The notes under the pieces were generated by a model. That model did not search any database, was not told the DNA's origin, and was given only the letters and a program-made list of their open reading frames with translations. The position numbers and the translations under genes are program-made. Shown piece by piece: positions 8,557 to 16,619 of a stretch of DNA of 64,000 nucleotides; the stretch's first letter is position 1; each line of letters starts with the position of its first letter. The stretch is taken from assembly GCF_010119195.1 (NCBI RefSeq), contig NZ_WRXL01000005.1, forward strand, positions 310,001 through 374,000, read 5' to 3'. This DNA comes from Haloarcula salina. Lineage in GTDB: Archaea > Halobacteriota > Halobacteria > Halobacteriales > Haloarculaceae.

Positions 8557-9036
8557 ATGGCAGCTCAAGTAAGACCGGCGAACCGGGAAGACGGGTCGGA
8601 ACTCATCGAACTCTGGCACGGCTTCACCGACCACCTCTCGCAGTACGACGACCGATACGAACACAAAGACGAGGCCAACGAGCGGTGGCTGCAGTACTTC
8701 GAGAATCAACTGCTCGACTCGAAGTACGGTACGGTGTTCGTCGCTGAGGCGGACGACGATCTCGTCGGTGTCCTCGAGGTACGCGTCGTCGGCGACCACC
8801 CGATCTTCCGGCTCAAAGATCACGGGTACATCAACGGACACTACGTGAAAGACGGGTATCGGGACACGGGCATCGGCAAGCAGTTACTCGACGCTGCGGC
8901 GGAGTGGCTTCGCGACCACCCGCGAGGGATCGACTTCTGTCGCGTCGACGTGATCCACGGTGACGAGAACGCGGTCTCGGTGTACGAAGACCTCGACTTC
9001 GAACCGATAGAGCACGTCTACGAGTACGAGCTATAA
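8557..9036 (+). CDS. GNAT-family N-acetyltransferase
   Basis: A 159-residue acetyltransferase-fold protein. The acetyl-CoA pyrophosphate-binding motif A is seen in DTGIGKQLLDAAAEW, followed by the motif B region ENAVSVYEDLDFEP. The start at 8557 is chosen because TTTTTATC lies 24-31 bases upstream. It is transcribed divergently from paaA and leads directly into the ferredoxin gene (2-base gap), so the two form an operon. The acceptor is unknown. A link with CoA-ester metabolism is suggested only by position. Confidence 0.8.
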   Translation: MAAQVRPANREDGSELIELWHGFTDHLSQYDDRYEHKDEANERWLQYFENQLLDSKYGTVFVAEADDDLVGVLEVRVVGDHPIFRLKDHGYINGHYVKDGYRDTGIGKQLLDAAAEWLRDHPRGIDFCRVDVIHGDENAVSVYEDLDFEPIEHVYEYEL

Positions 9037-9038
9037 CG

Positions 9039-9323
9039 ATGGCCAACACACATACCGTCGAGTTCGTGGACATCGACCGGTCGATCGAGGTCGCCGAGAC
9101 GCAGACCATCCTCGAAGCCGCCGACGAGGCGGGGCTCGATCTCCCGTACCAGTGTCGAATGGGTGTCTGTGGCGTCTGCAGCGCGCTCCGACTCGAAGAG
9201 GGCGAGGTGCAGCAGACGGAAGCGATGTTCCTCTCCGGCAGCGAGAAAGACGAGGGCTACGTACTCACGTGCGTGGCGAAGCCTCGTTCCGACCTGAAAC
9301 TCAGAGCGAACGAAGGGCCGTAG
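9039..9323 (+). CDS. Plant-type [2Fe-2S] ferredoxin, possible electron donor to the epoxidase
   Basis: A 94-residue ferredoxin with the ligand pattern Cys39-x4-Cys44-x2-Cys47 (CRMGVCGVC) and Cys78 (LTCVAKP). Bacterial PaaE is a flavin reductase fused to a C-terminal ferredoxin of this type. Only the ferredoxin part is encoded here, next to and divergent from the paa operon. It is therefore the likely electron carrier to PaaA, with a reductase supplied from elsewhere. It follows the GNAT gene by 2 bases. The fold and cluster type are firm; the redox partner is inferred. Confidence 0.88.
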   Translation: MANTHTVEFVDIDRSIEVAETQTILEAADEAGLDLPYQCRMGVCGVCSALRLEEGEVQQTEAMFLSGSEKDEGYVLTCVAKPRSDLKLRANEGP

Positions 9324-9884
9324 GTTCTGGATTGTCGTTTTCGTGCAATAGACCGCGCGTCTACCCGGAACCCCGCTGTTTCGCGATGGTGTATACAGTA
9401 AACGTATACAGATTCTCGGTGTGATAGCGGGTCCGCGATACGCGAAATAACAGATGTACGAAAGTTATTATGGCTCCAGATGACAAATCTATAACGATTA
9501 ATTTTATAATATTGTGCCGAAACTCCCGCCGAAGCCAGACGATTGTAAATAATACGTGTACGTCTGTTATTCCTGTTATTCGCGTGTCTCTCGATCGGTC
9601 GACCATCGATACGGAACGATCCCGGTTTCGGTAACAGGCGTACGGTCGTTATTCCATTCTCGAAACTAGACGATTTATCATCGTATACGATACTGTATTC
9701 AGCTACTGTATATGCCAGTATACAACTGTACAGCGGTTCTATCTAGGATACCCGTGACACGCGCTCCCATGACCACTGGCAGCAGTGCTACGGAACGAAC
9801 GGGAGAACGAGAGGAGGAACGGTTCTATCGAGCCAGGTTCGCGGATAATGCAACAGCGTGTCTGAGAGAGCGAGTGTGGCAGCG
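9324..9884. other. AT-rich intergenic region with GTATAC palindromes
   Basis: There is no convincing gene in these 560 bases between the ferredoxin and the CoA ligase (which converges on it). The region is AT-rich and contains two related palindromes: TGTATAC/GTATACA with a 7-base spacer (9390-9410) and TGTATA/TATACA with a 6-base spacer (9707-9724). Short open frames here have poor composition and no promoter. Confidence 0.5.
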
Positions 9885-11522
9885 TCAGACCGTCTGTTCG
9901 CGGTCTCGGAGCTTCGTCCGCTGAATCTTGCCCGTCTCCGTCCGGGGAAGCTCGTCGAGGAACTGGATCGCGCGCGGGTACTTGTAGGGAGCGAGCGTGT
10001 TCTTGACGTAATTTTGTAGTTCGGAGACGAGTGATTCGCTGGCTTCGTACTCCTCGTGGAGTACGATATAGGCCTTGACGATCTCACCGCGTTCCTCGTC
10101 CGGAGCACCGATGACGGCGACTTCCTGGACCGCCTCTCGTTCTTCCAGAACCATCTCGACCTCCGGTCCGGGGATGTTGTATCCGCTGGAGATGATGAGG
10201 TCGTCCTCCCGAGACTGGTACTCGAAGCGGCCGTCCTCTCGCTGGACGAAGATGTCGCCGGGGAAGCTCCAGCCGTCTCGGACGGCGTCTTTCTGCTTCT
10301 CCGGCCGGTTCCAGTAGGTGATGCCGGTCGGACCGCGGACGGCGAGCTGGCCGGACCGGCCCCGCTCCAGTTCGTCGCCCGTTTCGGGATCGACGATCTT
10401 CGCCTCGTAGCCCGGAACCGGGAATCCAGTCGCTTCGGGGTCAATCTCGTCGGTGTGGCGGTGCGAGATGAAGATGTGGAGCATCTCGGTCGTCCCGATT
10501 CCGTCGAGGATGTCGATGCCGTACTTCTCACCGATTTCGTCGAAGGTGTGTGGCGCGAGCGGCTCGCCGGCGCTCAGACCGAGCCGGAGCGAACTCACGT
10601 CGTATTCCTCGTGGCCGTCGGGGAACTTCGAGAGGATCTGGTTGTAGGCCGTCGGGACCGAACAGAAGACGGTGACGCCGTGGTCTTCGACGGCTTCGAG
10701 GAGCGTCTGGGGCGTCGCATCCTGGACGAGACTGGTCGTCGCGCCGAACCGGAGCGGGAACGTGACGAGGTCGCCGTAGCCGTACGCGAAGGGGAGCGGC
10801 GGGTTACCGCCGAACACGTCGTCTTCCGTCGGTTCGAGACAGTAGTTCGCGTAGCCGTCGGCCGTCGCGAGGATGTCGGAGTGAGAGTGAACTGCTCCCT
10901 TCGGGCGACCCGTCGTGCCGCTGGTGTACAGCATCAGCCCGAGATCGGTCGCCTCGGTGTCGTGGGCCGCCAGTTCGTCGCTGGCGTCGTCGATGAGCCG
11001 CTGATAGCTCGGGCGGTCGTGGTCGACACCGACGTCGTCCACGACGACGACCTCTTCGACACAGTCGACGGCGTCGACCGCGTCTTCGAGTTCGTCGAGC
11101 AGGTCGTCGTAGACGACGGCGAGCTTGATTTTGGCGTCGTCGAGGATGTGTGTCAGTTCTTTCGCCCGCAGCAGCTTCATCGAGGGCTGGGGAATCGCTC
11201 CGATCTTCTGGACGGCGAGACAGGAGACGATGGCTTCTGGGCGGTTCGGGAACCGAACCAGCACGCGGTCGCCCGGTTCCACGCCGAGGTCTTTGAGCGC
11301 GTTCCCGAAGCGATCGACCCGATCCTTGAGATCGCGGTACGTGAGTTCCCGATCACGGAACCGGATCGCCACGTTGTCACCGCGGCCGTTCTCGACGTGC
11401 GTATCGACGAGTTCCTCTGCCACGTTGACGTTGGACGGGTAATCGGTCTCGGGAAGCGCATGGAGAGGTTCCGGGCTGTTCGCCGCGTCTGGCAGATATG
11501 ACTCAGGCAGGTTCTCTTGCAT
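9885..11522 (-). CDS. Aromatic acid-CoA ligase (benzoate/2-aminobenzoate-CoA ligase-like)
   Basis: A 545-residue member of the ANL adenylating superfamily. The ATP-binding motif YTSGTTGRPKG is at 199-209. The segment LPFAYGYGDLVTFPLRFGAT resembles the substrate pocket region of benzoate- and 2-aminobenzoate-CoA ligases. ISSGYNIPGPEVE and the final PRTETGKIQR (catalytic Lys about 532) are present. It should activate an aromatic or related carboxylic acid to its CoA thioester. The adjacent Liv-type importer and CoA-transferase suggest it handles the imported acid. The upstream sequence has AATTACCGAAAC, also found before the substrate-binding protein gene. The exact acid cannot be read from the sequence. 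Confidence 0.87.
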   Translation of the reverse strand: MQENLPESYLPDAANSPEPLHALPETDYPSNVNVAEELVDTHVENGRGDNVAIRFRDRELTYRDLKDRVDRFGNALKDLGVEPGDRVLVRFPNRPEAIVSCLAVQKIGAIPQPSMKLLRAKELTHILDDAKIKLAVVYDDLLDELEDAVDAVDCVEEVVVVDDVGVDHDRPSYQRLIDDASDELAAHDTEATDLGLMLYTSGTTGRPKGAVHSHSDILATADGYANYCLEPTEDDVFGGNPPLPFAYGYGDLVTFPLRFGATTSLVQDATPQTLLEAVEDHGVTVFCSVPTAYNQILSKFPDGHEEYDVSSLRLGLSAGEPLAPHTFDEIGEKYGIDILDGIGTTEMLHIFISHRHTDEIDPEATGFPVPGYEAKIVDPETGDELERGRSGQLAVRGPTGITYWNRPEKQKDAVRDGWSFPGDIFVQREDGRFEYQSREDDLIISSGYNIPGPEVEMVLEEREAVQEVAVIGAPDEERGEIVKAYIVLHEEYEASESLVSELQNYVKNTLAPYKYPRAIQFLDELPRTETGKIQRTKLRDREQTV

Positions 11523-11559
11523 GTCTCGATTTAATAATGAAGAACATCATATTTGTTAG

Positions 11560-11570
11560 TTTCGGTAATT
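11560..11570 (-). promoter_or_regulatory. Shared TTTCGGTAATT motif upstream of the CoA ligase
   Basis: The minus strand reads AATTACCGAAAC about 38 bases ahead of the ligase start, upstream of an AACAAATATG TATA-like box. It matches the motif before livK base for base over 12 positions. It could be an operator or a strong BRE. Confidence 0.4.
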
Positions 11571-11605
11571 AAGACCCGTCGTTCCACGGGCTGATCAGCG
11601 GTTCC

Positions 11606-12382
11606 TTAGCGCGTCCAGAACCCGTTCGGGTCGAACTCACGGATCAGTTCCAGCACGTCCACCGAAGGGGGCTCCGTCCGTCCGATCGGGTCGTCGGTCA
11701 CCTCCGCCGCCGTCTTGAGGTCCCACGGAAAGTCGTCGGCGATCTCCGCGAGGTTCACGCCGGGGTGGAGCGATTTAACGTAGAGTTCCCCGTCGTGGTC
11801 GAACCCGAAGGTGGCCTTCGTCGTGACGAGCGTCTCGGGCCCGCCGCCTGCGACAGATTCCCTCGCTCGCCAGTCGCCCCCAGCTCCGTGACCGGGGCTC
11901 GTGTTGTACGTGACGCGTTCCACGAACCGCCGCGGTTCGTGTGCCATCAGGACGACCGTTCGCTGGGAGAGACAGGCGATATCGCAGGCCCCGCCGCTCC
12001 CGGGGAGGCGGATCTCGCGGGACCTCGACGTGACCCGGGTCGTGTTCAAATTCCCGTACCGATCGATCTCAGCGCCACCGAGGAAGCCGACGTCGATCTC
12101 CCCGCGCTGGAGTCTCGACATGATGTCTATCATGCTCGTCGTCGACAGCGCCCGGTCGAGGTTCGGGAGATCACACATTGTATGCAGGAAGTCACTTGCT
12201 GGATCGTCGCGCACGACGCCACTTTCGAAAACCGAGATGGCGTCCGGCGCGTGGGTACTCACGGCGACCTGGAACGCGATGAGCGGCAGCCGCATCCCGA
12301 CGAACGCCACGTCGCCGTCATCGATTTCGCGGGCCGCAGCAGCTACCATCAGTTCTCTATCGGTGTAGGACTCAGCGTCCAT
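11606..12382 (-). CDS. CoA-transferase subunit B (glutaconate/3-oxoacid type)
   Basis: A 258-residue beta subunit of a class I CoA-transferase. The catalytic Glu that forms the glutamyl-CoA ester is probably Glu53 in VFESGVV. GEIDVGFLGGAEIDRYGN is the family-typical core. With the adjacent alpha subunit it would move CoA between a carboxylate and an acyl-CoA. ATG 12382 is chosen because it overlaps the end of subunit A by 11 bases and begins at the conserved N-terminus; the longer frame to 12427 adds no conserved sequence. The substrate is not evident. Confidence 0.85.
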   Translation of the reverse strand: MDAESYTDRELMVAAAAREIDDGDVAFVGMRLPLIAFQVAVSTHAPDAISVFESGVVRDDPASDFLHTMCDLPNLDRALSTTSMIDIMSRLQRGEIDVGFLGGAEIDRYGNLNTTRVTSRSREIRLPGSGGACDIACLSQRTVVLMAHEPRRFVERVTYNTSPGHGAGGDWRARESVAGGGPETLVTTKATFGFDHDGELYVKSLHPGVNLAEIADDFPWDLKTAAEVTDDPIGRTEPPSVDVLELIREFDPNGFWTR

Positions 12383-13268
12383 ACTCCACCTCCGCGGCCA
12401 CAGTCGGCTCGGACACGTGCAGGTCACGATCGATCTTCTCCATGTAGGCCTCCCGGTCCGGGACGCCGCGGACCCACTCGTTCAGCCAGGCGATGGTTCC
12501 CAGTTCGTCGTTCGTCTCGTCGGCGTAGTCGAGGTAGAACTCGTTGTCGCGATTGTAGCGGCCGGCGAGCGGTGCGGGATGCGCCCCGAAGGGAACTTCG
12601 GCGACCGCGGTCACCGAGTCCCGCGTGATCGCGGTTCGGCTGGGATCGCTTTTGATCACGTCCGGTTCGACGATTTCCTCGGCGACGATGAGGGTGTCGT
12701 CGGCGGCGTCGACAGCCTCGAAGGCGACTCCGGAGTTCCCCCAGAAGTGCGCGTCGCCGTACGGCGAGGCCCGCTGGACGTGCACGACGGTCCAGTCCGG
12801 ACGGATCGCTGGGACGAGCGCGAGTCGGTCGCCGGAGTAGGGGTCTTCGGCCTCGCGGAAGCGGTCGTTCTCTTCGAAAATATCGCTCCCGAGCAGCGAC
12901 CGCGTCGGGAGGTACGGGACCCCCATCGCGCCCGCCTTCAGCGATAGCGCGATACTGAAGTTCGAGTGGTTCTCGACGGAGAGGCCACCGTCCTCGACGG
13001 CCCGCCTGAAGTTGTAGCCGGTCCCGGAACTGACGTTGCCGACCCACGCGGCGCGAACGCGATCGACGAGATCGGCCGCGACCAACTGGTCGAACAGGAG
13101 ATCGCTGATCGGGCCGATGAGCGTCAGTTCGTCCGTCTCCTGCCGAATTAGTTCGTGGCCGGCAGCGAACGGGATCGCGTGCTCCAGTGCGAGCCCCATC
13201 GCGACGGCGCTCCCGGGTTCGATACGACCGACTGCCGCTGAAAGGTCTGTCACCTTCGACTGTGGCAT
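12372..13268 (-). CDS. CoA-transferase subunit A (glutaconate/3-oxoacid type)
   Basis: A 298-residue alpha subunit of a class I CoA-transferase. It begins MPQSKVTDLSAAVGRIEPGS and includes GNVSSGTGYNFRRAVEDG and AIRPDWTVVHVQRASPYGDA, typical of the GctA-like fold. It acts as a heteromer with subunit B, whose start codon it overlaps. The frame is open far upstream (to 15083), but that part is antisense-phase to livM and livH and is not coding. The gene sits between the importer permeases and the CoA ligase, so it probably activates the transported acid or a ring-fission product. Confidence 0.86.
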   Translation of the reverse strand: MPQSKVTDLSAAVGRIEPGSAVAMGLALEHAIPFAAGHELIRQETDELTLIGPISDLLFDQLVAADLVDRVRAAWVGNVSSGTGYNFRRAVEDGGLSVENHSNFSIALSLKAGAMGVPYLPTRSLLGSDIFEENDRFREAEDPYSGDRLALVPAIRPDWTVVHVQRASPYGDAHFWGNSGVAFEAVDAADDTLIVAEEIVEPDVIKSDPSRTAITRDSVTAVAEVPFGAHPAPLAGRYNRDNEFYLDYADETNDELGTIAWLNEWVRGVPDREAYMEKIDRDLHVSEPTVAAEVEYGR

Positions 13269-13312
13269 ACTTCGACGAACTCCGGCGGCGACCAAAAATG
13301 AACGGGTTCGGG

Positions 13313-14395
13313 CTACGAGAAGACCTTCTCTCGGTACGTCGCCAGCGCGGAGCGGGCCTTCGACAGGAGGACTCGCGGGTCGGGATTCGACCGGACGGTG
13401 CGGAAGATGCCCGCGAGTCCACGCGGCGCGAAGATGACGATGACGATGTAGACGATACCCAGGTAGATTTCCCAGTTGCCGATGGCGGAGAGCGAGTCCT
13501 CGAGGAAGACGACGAGGAACGCTCCCGCGATCGGTCCCCAGAGGGTTCCCATGCCGCCCAGTAACGTCATGACGATCAGTTCGCCGCTGGTCGTCCAGTG
13601 CAGCATCGCCGTGGTGGCGGTGCTGTTGAACGGGACCCAGAGGCCGCCGGCGAGGCCGGCCATACCTCCGCTGATGGTGAACGCGACGATCTTGTAGCGG
13701 TCGACGTCGTAGCCGATGAAGGCGACTCGGTCCTCGTTCTCGCGGATCGCCTGCATCACGCGACCGAACGGGGAGTTCGCGAGTCGGGTGACGAGCGCGA
13801 GCATCCCCCCGAGCATCGCGAGCGAGAGGTAGTAGTACGCCATCAGCGACCCGGTGTCGACGCCGAACAGCGTCAGCGCCGTGATGCCGACAAGCCCGTT
13901 GTCGCCGTTGGTCACCGCCTCGAGACCGAGCAGCATCGCGGGAATGTCGTTGAACACGACCGTGTAGAACAGCTGTGCGAACGCCAACGTGAGCATGGCG
14001 AAATAGATGCCCCGCGCCGAGACGCTCAGCCAGCCGATGAGGGCCGCGACGGCCGCACCGACGAGTACCGCCATCGGGAGCACGACGAGGGCACTCGTGG
14101 TGGCGTTCTGGATCAACAGCGCGGTGGCGTACCCGCCCGCGCCGAACATCGCCGCGTGACCGAACGAGAGCAGGCCGGCGTATCCGAACACGAAGTCGAG
14201 ACTGAGCGCGAACAACGCGAAGATGAACATGTGCGTCGCGAGGTCCATCCAGAACGGGTGGACCGCCTGTGCGAACGGGGCGAACAGCACCGCGACGACA
14301 CCGGCGACGAACAGCCCGACCCGGACGCGCCCGCTGAGTACGTCGGTCTGCTGACGCGCGGAGAAGTGCCGGCCCACGATGTCCTTGACGCTCAT
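13313..14395 (-). CDS. livM: Branched-chain amino acid-type ABC transporter permease LivM
   Basis: A 360-residue membrane protein with about nine to ten hydrophobic segments and the LivM signature region GLLSFGHAAMFGAGGYATAL near residue 75. It forms half of the channel of a high-affinity importer. In catabolic clusters such HAAT-family systems often carry aromatic acids rather than amino acids. It starts directly at the stop of livH (no gap). Cytoplasmic tails at both ends are short. Confidence 0.92.
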   Translation of the reverse strand: MSVKDIVGRHFSARQQTDVLSGRVRVGLFVAGVVAVLFAPFAQAVHPFWMDLATHMFIFALFALSLDFVFGYAGLLSFGHAAMFGAGGYATALLIQNATTSALVVLPMAVLVGAAVAALIGWLSVSARGIYFAMLTLAFAQLFYTVVFNDIPAMLLGLEAVTNGDNGLVGITALTLFGVDTGSLMAYYYLSLAMLGGMLALVTRLANSPFGRVMQAIRENEDRVAFIGYDVDRYKIVAFTISGGMAGLAGGLWVPFNSTATTAMLHWTTSGELIVMTLLGGMGTLWGPIAGAFLVVFLEDSLSAIGNWEIYLGIVYIVIVIFAPRGLAGIFRTVRSNPDPRVLLSKARSALATYREKVFS

Positions 14396-15268
14396 CTACG
14401 CCCCCTCCGGAGTACCGAACAGGCCTGCCGGCTTCACCAGGAGCACGGCCGCCATCAGCAGGTACAGGAGCGCGTCGGTGAACTGCGGGGCGAACGTCGG
14501 TCCGAACGCGTTGAGCATGCCCACGACGAACGCGCCGACGACGGCCCCGCGATAGCTCCCGAGGCCGCCGATGACGACGATGGCGAACGCCTGGATGATG
14601 ATGCTCGCGGCCATCCCCGGGTCGACCGCTCTGGACGTTCCGAGGAGGACGCCCGCGAGCCCGGCCAGAATCGACCCCAGCACGAAGACGGCGGTGAAGA
14701 CGCGCTTGACGTCCGTTCCGAGCGCGTCCACCATCTCCGAATCGTGTGCGCTCGCTCGCATGACGATGCCGAAGTCGCTCCGGCGCATCGCCACCCACAG
14801 CGCCGCCGTGACGGCGATGCTCACGCCGAGCAGGAACAGGCGAAAGAGCGGGTACGAGAACAGCACGAGGTCGACGGACCCTTCGAGGAGCGACGGCGTC
14901 GCGATGTTCTGGACCTGGCCGCCCCATATTTCGGTCACCAGCCCGTGGAGCATTATCGCGAACCCGAACGTCAACAGGATGTGATAAAGGGGGTTTCGGC
15001 CGTACAGCGGTCGGATCGAGAGGTACTCGATCAGGCCGCCCAGCAGCCCGACCAGGAGGGGCGCGACCAGTAGCGCGGCCCACCAGTTCCCCGTGACCGT
15101 GACGACCGTGAGGCCGAAGTACGCGCCGAGCATGTACAGCGAGCCGTGTGCGAAGTTGATGACGTCCATCATCCCGAAGATGAGTGTCAGGCCCACGGTC
15201 ACGAGCACGAGCGTCATTCCCATCTCGACGCCGAGTAGTGCTGTCTTCGCGATCCCTTCGATGGCCAT
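14396..15268 (-). CDS. livH: Branched-chain amino acid-type ABC transporter permease LivH
   Basis: A 290-residue integral membrane protein of the LivH family, with the typical MMDVINFAHGSLYMLGAYFG near residue 33 and a second characteristic region at GGLGSYRGAVVGAFVVGML. It pairs with LivM. It lies 1 base after the substrate-binding protein gene, so livK-livH-livM form one operon that probably continues into the CoA-transferase genes. Confidence 0.92.
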   Translation of the reverse strand: MAIEGIAKTALLGVEMGMTLVLVTVGLTLIFGMMDVINFAHGSLYMLGAYFGLTVVTVTGNWWAALLVAPLLVGLLGGLIEYLSIRPLYGRNPLYHILLTFGFAIMLHGLVTEIWGGQVQNIATPSLLEGSVDLVLFSYPLFRLFLLGVSIAVTAALWVAMRRSDFGIVMRASAHDSEMVDALGTDVKRVFTAVFVLGSILAGLAGVLLGTSRAVDPGMAASIIIQAFAIVVIGGLGSYRGAVVGAFVVGMLNAFGPTFAPQFTDALLYLLMAAVLLVKPAGLFGTPEGA

Positions 15269-15269
15269 G

Positions 15270-16505
15270 TTACAGATTGCACCCCCACGTCGGTCCCTCC
15301 ACTTGCGTCAGGGTCTCGACAACTTCGTTCTGGACGCCGCCGTCCGCCTCGACGACCTGCCTGATGTCCATGTCCATGACCGGGTCGTGCGTCGAGGACT
15401 TGAACTTGAAGTAGCCGCGCGGGCTATCCAGTTCCGCGCCGGCGAGGCTGGAGACCATCGGATCGGTCTCGGTGCCGCCGGCCTCGGTGACCGCTAACTC
15501 CGCCGCGAGCGCGGAGTCGTAGCCCTGACACGCGTAGACGTTCGGCGTCGTGTCGTACTGGCTCGAATACGCGTCGACGAACGCCTGGTTCCGGTCGGTC
15601 TGCTTGGTGGGCGTGTAGTGCAGCAACGAGTACATGCCGAGCGCCGCCGTCCCCTGTGCCTGGAGCGTGTCGGCCGACAACAGGAACCCGCTCCCGGTCT
15701 GGGTCATCTTCTCGTTGAGACCGAAGGAACTGAACTGCTTGATGTAGTTCACCGCGTCGCTCCCTGCGAAGAAGGAGAAGACGGCATCCGCGCCGCTGTT
15801 CTCGATCTCCTGGAGGAACGATGAGTAGTCGGACGTGCCAAGCGGCGCGCCGATCTCGTCGACGACGGACCCGCCGACCTTCTCGAACTCCTCCCGGAAG
15901 AGGTTCTTCGATTGCTGCCCGAAGGTGTAGTTCGCGTACGAGAGCACCACGTTGTCGGCGATGTTGTCGTTGATGTACGACGCGAGCGGCGCGCTCGTCT
16001 GCCACGTGTTGAACGAGGTCCGGAAGTGATACTTCGTGCAGTTGTCCTGTACGAGCTTGAAATTACCCGCGTTGGCGTTGAGCCAGATCGCGCTTCCAGA
16101 GCTGGCGATTTCGGGCTTCATCGCACCGGCGACCGCGCTCGAGACCGGCCCGACGATGAAATCGACGTTCTCCGACTGCAGGAACTCCTGGGTGATCGAG
16201 GCACCTGTCGCCGGGTCGGCACCGGTGTCTTTGCGGACGTACTCGACCGTCCGACCGTCGATTTCGCCATCCAACTGCTCGTCGAGCCTGAGCTTGACGC
16301 CGTTAACGATGCTCTCGCCCAGGAACGAGTACGTTCCCGAGAACGGTAGGACGAAGCCGATTTTGACGGAATCCGAACCGCTACTCCCGGCGCTGCCGAA
16401 ACAGCCGGCGAGTGAGGCTGCTACCGTCGCTCCACTTCCCGCGAGGAACTTTCGGCGGCTAAACTGGACGCTACGCTTCTCGTCGGACATGCGCTCCGAT
16501 GGCAT
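15270..16505 (-). CDS. livK: ABC transporter substrate-binding lipoprotein (LivK family, Tat signal)
   Basis: A protein of about 411 residues of the type I periplasmic binding fold. The N-terminus has a twin-arginine signal SRRKFLAGSG followed by a lipobox LAGC, so it is exported folded and lipid-anchored. The mature part starts KIGFVLPFSGTYSFLGES, which is typical of LivK-like receptors. The start could be ATG 16505 or 16490 (MSDEKRS); a CCTATATC box about 27 bases upstream favours 16505. AATTACCGAAAC sits directly before that box, shared with the CoA ligase promoter. It probably binds the acid used by this catabolic block. Confidence 0.9.
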   Translation of the reverse strand: MPSERMSDEKRSVQFSRRKFLAGSGATVAASLAGCFGSAGSSGSDSVKIGFVLPFSGTYSFLGESIVNGVKLRLDEQLDGEIDGRTVEYVRKDTGADPATGASITQEFLQSENVDFIVGPVSSAVAGAMKPEIASSGSAIWLNANAGNFKLVQDNCTKYHFRTSFNTWQTSAPLASYINDNIADNVVLSYANYTFGQQSKNLFREEFEKVGGSVVDEIGAPLGTSDYSSFLQEIENSGADAVFSFFAGSDAVNYIKQFSSFGLNEKMTQTGSGFLLSADTLQAQGTAALGMYSLLHYTPTKQTDRNQAFVDAYSSQYDTTPNVYACQGYDSALAAELAVTEAGGTETDPMVSSLAGAELDSPRGYFKFKSSTHDPVMDMDIRQVVEADGGVQNEVVETLTQVEGPTWGCNL

Positions 16506-16537
16506 ACGGATGCGAACGGATACCCTGTTGATATAGG

Positions 16538-16548
16538 TTTCGGTAATT
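16538..16548 (-). promoter_or_regulatory. Shared TTTCGGTAATT motif upstream of livK
   Basis: The minus strand reads AATTACCGAAAC directly before the TATA box of the binding-protein gene. The same 12 bases occur at 11559-11570 upstream of the CoA ligase. It may be an extended BRE element or an operator for co-regulation of uptake and activation. Confidence 0.4.
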
Positions 16549-16596
16549 CTACCAAATTGTTGATTCAAAACTCGGCCAACAGAGGTAAGTTTTTAT

Positions 16597-16610
16597 AGTG
16601 GTAGACCACT
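16597..16610. promoter_or_regulatory. Inverted repeat between TATA box and start of livG
   Basis: The arms AGTGG and CCACT are separated by TAGA, between the TTTTTATA box (16589-16596) and the ATG at 16620. This position would let a repressor block transcription start. It lies in the divergent livK/livG promoter region. Confidence 0.35.
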
Positions 16611-16619
16611 CTCCAAGGT

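Noticed and set aside
10056-11501. 481-codon open frame antisense to the CoA ligase
   Set aside because: A mirror frame with low-complexity Val/Glu/Arg sequence; the ligase on the other strand has all its motifs.
13269-15083. Upstream extension of the CoA-transferase A frame to give a 903-residue protein
   Set aside because: The extra part overlaps livM and livH on the same strand in another phase, is very Arg/Pro rich and has no domain.
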